This document shows, piece by piece, positions 11,901 to 20,468 of a stretch of 23,031 bases of DNA. The stretch is from NCBI GenBank assembly GCA_000708835.1, contig DF236972.1, positions 239,328 through 262,358 on the forward strand, given 5' to 3'. This DNA comes from Klebsormidium nitens. Lineage: Eukaryota > Streptophyta > Klebsormidiophyceae > Klebsormidiales > Klebsormidiaceae. Within the stretch, counting starts at the first letter, position 1. Each line of letters opens with the position of its first letter. Below the pieces are notes generated by a model. The model had not been told where the DNA came from. It ran no database searches and worked only from the letters and a program-made list of their open reading frames with translations. A program made the translations under genes and the position numbers.

Positions 11901-13373
11901 CTTGATGTCCGCACCCGGCTGATAACCAAACGTCTCACTGCAGCGAGCGGTGGGAGGACTGGGCGCCCGGCCGGCCTGGCTCGTGGCGCGACAAGGGCCT
12001 GACTCTGGTTGACTGGGGGCGCAGCATCGACCTGGCCAGCTTTACCCCGGGGCAGACCTTCTCCGGGGACTGCATGACGGAGGCGTTCCGCTGCATCGAG
12101 ATGGTGGAGAAGCGGCCGTGGAGCTTCCAGGTACGGACACGTGTCTACGTACGGATTCTCTTGTCCGTAATTTTGAGGTCTGTGCGGACGGGACCTTGAG
12201 GAAGCTGGACGGTCCGAACACGGACGAACAGGCTGGGGTTTTAAACAGACTGTCAGGGCGCTTAAGGTTTCTGACACAACGTAGGGATGATTTACCTCCA
12301 AAGGAGAACTTTATCAACAGCTCTAGGTTCGTACGAAATGACGTAAGCTATTGTCGAGGACGAAGAAGCTTATTCAATGCCTGTGCCACGGCCTTTTGCG
12401 GTCAGCATCTTCACTAGTCCTCTTCCCAGCAATGCAGTGGACCAGGGACCTCCGTGTTTAAGTTTGTCACGGGAAAGCAGGCTGCAGAATCGCAATATGT
12501 ACTTATCAGCACCGGATCAGTACCTCAAAGCACTCAGGCAGCGAATCGCTGGTGCTTCTGCAATCCTGAGACGGAACCAACGAGCTTTCAGTTCCTTTCT
12601 GAAGTGGAAAAGTTTTTGCAGAGTCTCGGTCTCTCTTCGTTTTCAAACAACCCTCCTTCAGAAGCGGTCGGCAGAAATTCACTGGTTTGAGTAAGAGACA
12701 AACTCAAATCCTTGCGCAACCTTTTTGCAGGTTGACACATACGGCCTGTGCACTGTCGTGCACTGCCTGCTGTTCGGGAGCTACATGGAGGTGGAGAAAA
12801 TCACGCCGGCAGAGGGCGAAGCGCCCCTGTACCGGCAAAGGGCGCCTCTTAAGCGGTAAGGACCGAGCGAACGGTTCTGGGTCAAGATCGTCGCTTGTGG
12901 CGTAAGTTGTGTTGCAAGGAGAGGGCAGTCTAGTTTCAAAACGGCAGGTTCAACTCCGTTTATGAAAGTATGCTGGCGCTTGTACAAGCCTGAAAGCACC
13001 CTTCACACAAACGACGCTCCTCGAAAGTAGATCCCGTAGGCATAGAATTGGCTTCTTTTGCCGGATTGAGCGCGATTCCATACTTCTGTGCTGGCGTTCG
13101 CTCCGCTGAGTCCCTGAATACGAGTAGGTAGACACTTTGTGCGGCCAGCAAGACTTTCTTAATAACTATCTTTTATTCTGCAGGTATTGGAACGTGCCGC
13201 TATGGCAACGCCTCTTTGACACGCTCCTGAACGTGCCCAGCTGCGACAAGCAGCCCCAGCTGGCTCCCCTCCGAGAGGCCTTTGAGGAGTATCTGAACAC
13301 CAAGAGCAAGTCGGTAAAGCCCCTCCTAATCAAGCAGAACATCATGATGTTCGACAGGAAGTCGGACGCGTAG
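4509..13373 (+). CDS. MadBub-type mitotic checkpoint kinase (BUB1/BUBR1/Mad3 family)
   Basis: Spindle assembly checkpoint protein, expected at kinetochores and in the mitotic checkpoint complex that inhibits APC/C-Cdc20. Deduced exons: 4509-4651, 4810-4869, 5036-5180, 5417-5574, 5813-5900, 6069-6156, 6344-6377, 6488-6545, 6707-6951, 7128-7145, 7261-7341, 7564-7670, 8089-9485, 9897-10298, 10747-10965, 11403-11515, 11944-12130, 12731-12855, 13184-13373 (TAG). All introns are GT-AG, all phases agree, and the sum is 3,858 nt (1,285 residues). Domain order: KEN1 (residues 7-9), TPR-like Mad3/BUB1 region (about 10-198), KEN2 (302-304) flanked by ABBA-like motifs, GLEBS (425-448), CD1 (563-586), kinase (about 965-1285). 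The start ATG at 4509 has A at -3 and G at +4, but homologues have residues before KEN1, so an upstream coding exon is possible. Least certain: 6344-6706 and the microexon. The family assignment is very secure; BUB1 versus BUBR1 naming does not apply cleanly because features of both are present. Confidence 0.93.
6069..6545 (+). other. Linker exons 6-8 with ambiguous splicing
   Basis: Exon 6 (6069-6156) encodes a Ser/Ala/Arg-rich linker with RRTLAPLRSSNPS and ends in phase 1. The next segment can be joined in several phase-compatible ways. Preferred: 6344-6377 (QEAQRRNPFV) joined to 6488-6545 (FVLADEEADANTS), because an NPF followed by a hydrophobic-DE-x-AD stretch occurs at the same place in animal BUBR1. 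This needs a weak GAG acceptor at 6487 and an AAG acceptor at 6706. Alternative 1: exon 6379-6448 (PMQNQQRPKRKAAPTPPK, a basic NLS-like stretch), which leaves an implausible 39-nt intron. Alternative 2: one uninterrupted exon 6344-6545 joined to a CAG acceptor at 6702. I cannot decide between them from sequence alone. Confidence 0.55.
6707..6951 (+). other. ABBA-KEN2-ABBA motif cassette (exon 9)
   Basis: One exon encodes LDIFVDE (6707-6727), then an acidic/Ser-Gly spacer, then SKENW with KEN codons 6836-6844, then LEVFVDE (6920-6940). The ABBA consensus is roughly F-x-[ILV]-[FHY]-x-[DE]; both copies here have Leu at the first position. The cassette of two ABBA motifs flanking the second KEN box is known in BUBR1/MadBub proteins and engages Cdc20 or Cdh1 on the APC/C. 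The spacing is about 36 residues before and 25 residues after KEN2. The segment between KEN2 and the second ABBA is basic (RLPQKKTKS) and may also act as a localisation signal. The exon ends in phase 2 at a GTAAGT donor. Confidence 0.85.
7128..7145 (+). other. Candidate 18-nt microexon
   Basis: Between exons 6707-6951 and 7261-7341 lies TTTCCAG, then 18 nt, then GTAAGC. Entry and exit are both phase 2, so the microexon adds six residues (HIQSEL plus a split Thr) without changing frame. Skipping it also keeps the frame. Signals on both sides are good, but nothing else supports its use, and a nearby 32-nt candidate starting at 7114 fails the phase test. Confidence 0.4.
8089..9485 (+). other. 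Large disordered exon with GLEBS and CD1 motifs (exon 13)
   Basis: This 1,397-nt exon encodes residues about 409-874, mostly low-complexity Pro/Ser/Glu/Ala sequence. GLEBS motif, 8136-8207: FAYDTEAIKGPHGQELSFEE followed by LHAR, with the paired Glu typical of the Bub3-binding loop that carries the protein to phosphorylated KNL1. CD1-like motif, 8550-8621: PTINTQEAMAEIMSMFNRP, closely resembling the conserved BUB1 motif (TKEA...I...MF..P) needed for MAD1 recruitment. More ABBA-like peptides follow: LSLFAD (8301-8318), LQIFADD (8724-8744) and FQVWSDD (9159-9179). The exon starts after CTGCAG, with its first codon (GTG) split across the intron; it ends in AGA at a GTGAGT donor. The open frame runs on to a TAA at 9531-9533 inside the intron, so the frame's end is not the exon's end. 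Confidence 0.9.
10167..13373 (+). other. BUB1-type protein kinase domain (exons 14-19)
   Basis: Six exons encode a full kinase. Glycine loop VGSGAFATVYLA (from about residue 973), ATP lysine in LALK at the end of exon 14 (K1008), alpha-C glutamate in PWEFYIYRQL (E1017), catalytic loop HGDFKPDN (D1107, N1112), and a DWG metal-binding triplet (D1142) where most kinases have DFG. Further BUB1 landmarks are RPWSFQVDTYGL, LLFGSYMEV and a C-terminal LFDTLLNVPSC...LREAFEEYL segment. All residues needed for phosphotransfer are visible, unlike the pseudokinase of vertebrate BUBR1. The natural substrate of BUB1 kinases is the histone H2A C-terminal tail, which helps place shugoshin. These exons are GC-rich and their introns are 328-600 nt. 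The TAG stop is at 13371-13373. Confidence 0.93.
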
Positions 13374-13671
13374 AGGTTTTCGGTCCCAGACACGTAGCCA
13401 GTCCCTTGGGACAACGTAACTTATCAAGGCTGAAATTGATGAGACTCGATCGCCCAGGTACAGCTGGTGTAGAGACTGGCCATTGATGCCTTCTCTGGGA
13501 ATGTAAGTGGGTTTTGGCAGTGCAGCAGTTTGGTCCAGTTTGTCTGAGTAGCAGTTGCCCAGCTGAACAGAGGACCCCAGTCCCGCGAATCCGCACATGT
13601 AACTTTCGGCCAGGTTTTGGAAATGACAGAAAGGATTGTCAAGTGCTATCAGTCGGTCTACCATCTCACGT

Positions 13672-13869
13672 GATTTCTTGCTTGGCCTGATGATCCAGCA
13701 ATTTCAACTTCACGAATCGCGGCAGCAATCCACACTCTCGCCGGACTGGTCAATTTGACCTGCACTTTTGGATTTCTTGCTTGGCCTGATGATCCAGCAA
13801 TTTCAACTTCACGAATCGCGGCAGCAATCCACACTCTCGCCGGACTGGTCAATTTGACCTGCACTTTTG
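13672..13869. repeat. Perfect 99-bp tandem duplication
   Basis: Positions 13672-13770 and 13771-13869 are identical over 99 bp, starting GATTTCTTGCTTGGCCTGAT. The copies lie about 300 bp past the MadBub stop codon. Because 99 is a multiple of three, the minus strand stays open through both copies, but no recognisable protein results. The identity of the copies points to a recent event (or an assembly artefact). Confidence 0.9.
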
Positions 13870-15267
13870 GTCTGAATCAACTTCGCTCTAATTTTCCTTT
13901 TGAAACATAAATGAATCGTCATATAATGGTGATCGATTACAAGAAAAAGGTGGCGAGATGCTGTTGGAAAGCTAGGAAGCACATGCAAATCCGAACAAGT
14001 TGGAATAACAACGGCAGCCGACGAGCTATGCTAGTGCAACTGGATCACGGAGTGCACAGTGCGGCCGCCGCGCCGCGCACATGTACCGGACCGAACGTAC
14101 CTACCTATATCCTGGCACTGCCGCGCGCCCCGGCCCCCACGGGGCTCATCTGAGTGGCAGGCAGAGCAGCCTGGCTTGCCATGTCATAAGCCTCGATCGA
14201 GGCGCGCCGCCCCTGCGCGGCCCAGGCCTGCTATAGCGCTGAATGGTGCTATGATGTATATCATGAATGACTCATACACATGGCTGCGCGCTGGTCATTC
14301 GTTTCATGCATGGGCAGTCATGCACTTGTTATGTAAGTATATATGCGCGTGTCGATCAGCGCACATGACGGGACCGTCAGCTTGCACATGTACTATAATG
14401 TGTGGTGCATGTGCGGCATGACTTATTCCCTGCATGACGGGTGTACGCATACGCACTCCAAGATCATGACATGTGCTGGCATGAAAAATTGAATTAAGCA
14501 TTTTTACATAACTTCGGCCGAAGATGTACGTTCTGCCAGGGCCGTCAGCCTGTGCTCAGGACTGTGTCAATAGCCAGTGGCCGTGCCTGGCCGCGCACAT
14601 CCACTGAATGTACTAATGTACCGCGCTGGGGCCCTAACACATGTAACGTAATCTATCCGTATGAGGCGCTGCATACTTCAGGACCTGAAAACACCATGTG
14701 CAGTACTTTAGGTGTATCCGTCTCGAAAATGTACGCGTTCAAAAGAAGATACTGATGCACGACTTCGATGTGTTTGACCTCTCTATGACGCTCAAGATTG
14801 GCCATGGCCGGCTCAGTGGAACTGAGATGCTGCTGTAGTAGCTCAACGCGAAGAGTTGAGCCCAAGTCATCTTGCCTTGCAAACCCAACCAGTTGCGAGT
14901 ACACTTTTTTAGAGGAGACAATTACGCCCATGAGAGGCCCATGAGCTAACTCTGCAAAGAGAAGGGCACAGGAAATCAGAAAATGAGACGTCTGGTAAGG
15001 GTCGATTTTAGTTTACAAGTTGCCGGGACTTGAAGAGAAGGCTCTCGCGATCAGAGCGGCTGGCATCTCTGGCTGACCATTCTCGCTAACGTAAAGGTTG
15101 TCCAGGTGTCTGGGCTAGAACACGATCAAATCTGTGGGGCATCATGAGAGTGCCAGTTGCGATACGGTTCGTCATTTTCAAGGTGTGGAGGAAGCTTCTA
15201 AACGGCAAGAATCGTGGCGGATTCCAAACCGTAAAAGAGAGTGTTGAAAGTTGTGAACTCCCCCTCA

Positions 15268-15317
15268 GAGTGCTAGAAGACATGAGAACCTCCCTTATGA
15301 GTGCTAGAAGACATGAA
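15268..15317. repeat. Short direct repeat with 31-bp period
   Basis: GAGTGCTAGAAGACATGA occurs at 15268 and again at 15299. It lies just past the 3' end of the minus-strand SGNH gene, probably in its 3' untranslated or flanking DNA. No function can be assigned. Confidence 0.65.
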
Positions 15318-15444
15318 AGAAAGCCACCTCCCGAAATTGCATCGAATCACGACCTTATCTTTCCCTTCAAATCCGAGAAACGGATTGCAAAAGCGTTGAA
15401 GTACTCGGACGTACCTGCAAAATAGATGCGACGCTGTACGCGTG

Positions 15445-17647
15445 TCAGACGCCCAGCGCCTTCATCGCCTGTAGCACCAGCCCCCCGACCGCCACGTATA
15501 CATCTCCCGCCAGATGCAGCCTCCACACGTCCCCCCATAGCTCTGCGGGCGTATCCCACGTCATGTGTTCCCTGCTGACGAAAGCTTCCCTCCGGTTACC
15601 GCCCAAAACCCGCTCCTTAACCCGCTTCCGGAGGTACTCGTTGAACCGTCGGCAGACGTCGGGCCAGCCGCTGTTGGGCGGCCCGTTTATGAACAACACG
15701 TTGTCTAACCAGACAATCTTCGGAAGCGGAAATTCGGTGCGATCGAGCTCCGCCAGAAACGCGTCGAGCTCCCGCATGTTCTCCCACTCGCGGCTGTCAC
15801 CGAAGTGCCAGCAGTTGTGGACGCCCGTCGACAGGACGATGACGTCAGGCAGCGCGCCGGGGCGCAGGCTGGGGAGCACTTCGTGGAGGAACGTGACGTC
15901 ATACTCCTCGTGGATGAAGTGCTTCCAGCCGTAGGTTAGGCTAACCGAGGCGCCTGACCCCTGGGTTACCAAGTCCTCGTGCTCGGCGTGTTCGTTAACC
16001 GAGCACGGGGTGTCGTCGAACGGGAGCGGCTTGTAAGGCTTGCGATTGGGTTGCGCACCAGACGACCGGAAGGTCGACTTGGCTTCCTGCATTTGAGAGT
16101 TAGGGGATGAGCACGCGGATTATCGCACGACTGGGTGACTTGAAGTTGGACGAGCGGATAACCAGGAGTTACGAAATCAAATGAAGCCTTGATGGATTGA
16201 CTTGGAAAGTTGTCGATCAGGTTTCGGGGGGAATTTCTCACAGGTTCCGGCAGCTTGAACCAGCATCGGTATCAAACGGAGTGAGTGATCATTTTTTTGC
16301 GTCACTCGGTTGCCAGCTGAGACGGGCTAAGTATGAAGCAACGAGAGTGCGAAAGAGAAGACTACTGAGTTCCAAACGCTCTTGTCAGCTGTTCTTCGAT
16401 TCCGAGCATAGCACCGATCGACACTTAAAGAATGGGTCGGCTTCTCGCTCGGAACCAAGAAGAGTTACTTTCAAATCGGCACCATTGTTGGGGTGAGACT
16501 TCGTATATCAAGTAGGTTTAGGTTGAAGTGATCAGTAACAGTTTCTCCTGGATTGCAAAGCTCGAGTATCATATGCAAGCTCAGAAAGGCGGTCATAGGG
16601 ATTTCGAGTGATTAAGCCGGGGGGCTCCTTCCCGCCACGATTATTTGCGCAATCGACACGTTTCTCTTTCCAAATGAGAAGTCCGCGGTATATCCACGGA
16701 GCCCTGCTTAAATTTGATTCTTGACACCGGATGTAATGCAAGCTTAACCCTTCATGATTTTTGACTTCTACCACGCTGTTCCTTCTTCTGATACAACGCC
16801 AAGACTCACTCACCTGGAAGGAGATGCTCGAGCCCTGGATGCCGTTCAGAAAGGCGGTGAAGATCTGGCGCATCGTCGAGTCGCCCCAAAAGTAGACCCA
16901 CTTCCCGTTCAGCATCTGGTGCGCGAGGCTCGTGTTAAAATTCAAAATTTCCGGAGCGTCCTCCTCCCCATGCGGACTGCCCATGAACGAGAAACCCTGC
17001 CCGTTACTGTTCCGCTCCCAGTTACCCTTGGGCTCAAAAATCAGGTCAGTATCATTAACCCTCATTTTGACCTCAACGAAATTGGCCGGACTAATCTCGT
17101 CCAGTGGGGCAGCTACTGCTGCATCGGTGGTGGTTGTGAGAAAGAGCTCTGGAACCTTGAAGATGTTTGGAAGCTCAGTGGTTGCAATTTTGACGTCCTC
17201 AGCTGAGCTGTTAACAGAATCAGGAGTGGGCTCTTGAAGAGTAAGGCTCTCTGCTGACTTGAAAAGGGCTGACGCAATGTCAACCAGCTTCAGCCTATTC
17301 CGTGGAAGGAGCGATGGAACCGCCAGGGTGCCATCTCTTTCAACACTCTCCTCTTTATTGTCTGTTGACATAGAAGCCGTCTCGCTGAGGTCGGTACTGT
17401 CTTCAGCTTGGAGAGGTGTCAAAGCAGAGGCGCTTGCACTATACTCTAGCTTCCCAATTTGGCCCTTTATCGCAGTTGTTGGCCAAGGGACTATCCGGCT
17501 CACCACCGTTTCAAACGCCCCGTCGTTTTCCTGGTAAAACTTTGCCGCGACAAACACCATCAGCAGGACAGCTGGCATGATCATACTGGCGAGCTTTACG
17601 GTGCCCATCCCGCTTTTTGAACGCAAGGCATGGCCGGCAGGCTTCAT
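15445..17647 (-). CDS. Type II membrane SGNH / PC-esterase-like protein
   Basis: Two exons on the minus strand: 17647-16814 (CAG, then GTGAGT donor) and 16086-15445 (after a TGCAG acceptor, TGA stop), phase 0, 491 residues. The 727-nt intron holds no further exon that I need. Residues about 19-36 form one hydrophobic segment after a short basic N-terminus, so the protein is probably a Golgi type II membrane protein. A Ser/Thr/Glu-rich stem (about 60-190) precedes the globular part. YFWGDSTMRQIF (GDS at residues 255-257) is the SGNH block I motif as seen in the NXPE/PC-esterase and TBL polysaccharide-acetyltransferase groups. PDVIVLSTGVHNCW and a C-terminal DVWRLHL fit later SGNH blocks. Expected activity is ester transfer or hydrolysis on cell-wall or glycoprotein sugars; this is inference. 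The Asp is five residues before the His rather than the usual three, so catalytic competence is not proven. ATG 17647 is the first Met of the frame. Confidence 0.82.
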
Positions 17648-20468
17648 TTTCTGCTTCGGTCTGACGCCCTGGTTTTATCCCTCTGCTTGGACTTGCGTCG
17701 CCTATTGACCAACCTAAATTGCCCACTGTCTTGTTTCGAATGTTTCTTACTTAATGCAGCTAGGCCAGAAGCAAAGTTCTTCTGGGCATCCCAGCTTCAC
17801 AACGGTGAAGGCAGCGCACAGCATTGCCCGACTGACCCCTGACCTAGCAGCAAGACAGGTGGGGCTTTGACTGGCCTGTGAAGAGGAGTTTGCCGGTCAA
17901 AGACTTAACATTGTGCTCCTGCTTCAGCCCGGTGATTGCATGATCGACCTACTGCTCAGATTTCTCATTGCCGGCATTGCCAATTCAGAGGCAACTGAGG
18001 TTGGCGTTACATACTGTCCTCGGAGCGGGAAGTCATAGCCGACATTGTGCAACTGATCGGGGGTCCTGCTAAGATTGCTTCCCAGATGGAAACCTGTGTT
18101 CGTTTTTGTGACCCTAACAACCTCGGCAATGCATGTGAATAGGGCAGGAATCTGAGCTCATCATATGTTGCTAAAGGACTCGGACAAACGCCCGGACAAA
18201 CGCTGTGTTTGTGAGAGCGTTCTGAGCAGCTGCGTGGAACTGCAGCCTGTCTGACAAGCTTCTCATCTCGCCCCCATAGCTGTTTGTTTGAAACGTTTGC
18301 CTCGTGACTTTTGCAATCACCTGCCGCCGTTCCGCAGGCCGCGTTCGGATCTCCAAGCTTGAATCAGTGCGCCCGGTACAAGAGAACAAGCCCCGATCGA
18401 CAATCACGAACTAATCATGTCAATCAAGTGCTCAGGCGTTAATGTGTTACCGTGCTTGGACGCTATTAAAATGCGCCGGGAGCAACCGGCCTATTTGGAG
18501 GCGGCGGACCAGTGCATCGACTCAATTGCGGTGAAGAGTACCAACGTATATGAATTGCTACATGACGTACTCTAGCATAGTATAGATTCATTGTAGTATG
18601 GCTGCCTCAGCATTGCGAGCTGGCGAGCTTGAACAGCGTTCAAACAAGTGCCCAAGATCGGCGCTTGGCAGCCTATCAGCGTCGTTTGAATCGGCTGCTT
18701 CTGGGGTCGATGTGATTGGGTGGGAAAGTGGCGTCGTTGTCATTGGGTGTTTTGTCACATGCGCCGCTGCTGCCAGGGTTGCGCCTCGGTTGCGCCTGAC
18801 CCGGTACCTCGCTCAATCCAAAAGCATCGACGGTTGACGGGTGTTAAAGCTGAAGTATGGACGGTTCGAACTGCACCCGGCAGCTCACGCGCGCCAATTT
18901 GACGATCAGGGCCGTTGTAGACGGTCATACCAGGTGCAGGCCGGCCGGCATTGAGGCTTTCGAGCTAGGTACAGTAAGGTTCCGCGTCGACCGAAAACTG
19001 CTTGGCTCGCCAGCTTCGGTCCGCGTACAGCTTTGGATAGTACCGCTCCAGCTAAAACTTGTACTAGGTCTGTACATTTGTTACCACGTGATCCATTGAA
19101 GCGTTCTAATTGGTCGTCACGACCGGGGATGAGCGCTCAGCCATTTCGGTGGACGCGGGATTTAAGTTGTCTACTGCCACTGCCAGTCTGCCAGACGTTC
19201 CGATGTTGAGCTACCTAGCTAACTTCATAACTTAAAGGCTGGCTCACTACTAGATCGGTTGATTGATACCATACATCTTCTCTAGAATAGGTTTAGAAAG
19301 TAATTACTTATACCATACATAGTGTCCATTGTTTGAGTCTCCTTATAAGCGTATATGGCGCATTGCGGAAACCACTGTCACCGTGGCATGATATTGGGGC
19401 CGGCCCGACGACTTCTGCATGAGCCTTTGAGCTGTTCAAGTCGCGGACCGTCACGTCACAGTCACACTGAACTGCATATGACCGGCCTCAATGACTCTTA
19501 TTATGTCGTGCGACAGCCTGGCAGGCCTGAGGCGTACAGGGCTGGCGCCCCTGTCGCCGCCGCCGCTGCCACTCGTGGCTGCCTGATCGCGCGCCGGGCG
19601 CGGCCGGCCGGGCTTGAAGCGAGTTGAAATGAAGAATGTTTGATCGCTGCGCATGTTTATCCAATATCATATCAACAGTGGTTTATATTGATATTATGTT
19701 CTGGTTATTGACATATAGCATGATTTCCTGCATTGCATATAGAGGATTGAATTGTTTGGCCGATAAGTTAGCGCAGCGCTGGCACAAAAAAATCAACAGA
19801 TTCATGAAATGGAGGAGGGGCCGGTTCGATCGGTTTGATACCTTCGCGGCCTCCTTGATCACGCGCAATGTATGCATGCTCTTAATGCGCGCGCATGCAT
19901 CTACGTTCAACCGAGATTACGTGTACTGCATGGCCCAGTACGTGCCAGGGCGGCGGCATGTATAACATGTGTACTGCATGCTCTTGCATGTCAACAAAGT
20001 GCCGATTATACTAATTTGCACCACGCGGGCTAGCTACACAGTTCGTCAGGTGCACGGATAGAAACAAGGCTGCTAGCCTAGCCTGCCATCTCAAGGGCAA
20101 CCAGATGCGGATTACCATGATGTAGAGGACTGCCAAGTTGCATCAGTGGACTGTGGCTACTACTACCGATTCAATTGAACCATCAGGACGACGTAATAAA
20201 ATGCAACTCATTTCGCAATTGTTTTGATCGTCGAGGGAGTTTTATAGAACTCGGCCTTAACTAGATCGGTCTACCTTCAAAAGAGCTCGAAATCAAACCA
20301 GAGTCTAGTCCTACGCGCAGGCAAACAGAAATCAAAGTATGATCATCATGCGCTCTTGAAGTGTTTCCTGTTTCTCAACGTTTTCCTCTCTTAAAGTCTA
20401 CTTTGTACTGCATGGCCTACTGCATAACACTTACAAAGTTCTTCAATTCTAAGCAAAACACAACCCTT
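17648..20468. other. Intergenic region upstream of the SGNH gene
   Basis: The SGNH gene promoter should lie just above 17647. I see no clear TATA box or named element there. Open frames at 18598-18837, 19355-19627 and 19636-19965 are short, lack splice or family support and look like chance. The stretch 19870-19990 is rich in alternating purine-pyrimidine palindromes (ATGCGCGCGCAT near 19887; repeated TACTGCATG). Nothing else could be assigned. Confidence 0.55.

Larger units (their letters stand above)
13374..15444. other. Intergenic region between convergent genes
   Basis: The MadBub gene (plus) and the SGNH gene (minus) converge here, so both 3' ends and their polyadenylation sites should lie in this stretch. 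It contains the 99-bp duplication and a GC-rich island at about 14040-14240 with perfect palindromes (GCCTCGATCGAGGC at 14190, CTTCGGCCGAAG at 14512). A zone dense in CATG tetramers runs from about 14270 to 14480. No coding frame is convincing. Confidence 0.6.

Noticed and set aside
15144-15425. A 93-codon plus-strand gene next to the SGNH stop
   Set aside because: It overlaps the likely 3' flank of the minus-strand gene, contains a short direct repeat and shows no known motif; probably chance.
16754-17206. A 150-codon plus-strand frame
   Set aside because: It is antisense to the first exon of the SGNH gene, whose own frame has clear family motifs.
18855-18880. A tRNA gene suggested by a GGTTCGAAC box
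   Set aside because: The T arm does not pair, and no acceptor stem or A box is present at the right distance.
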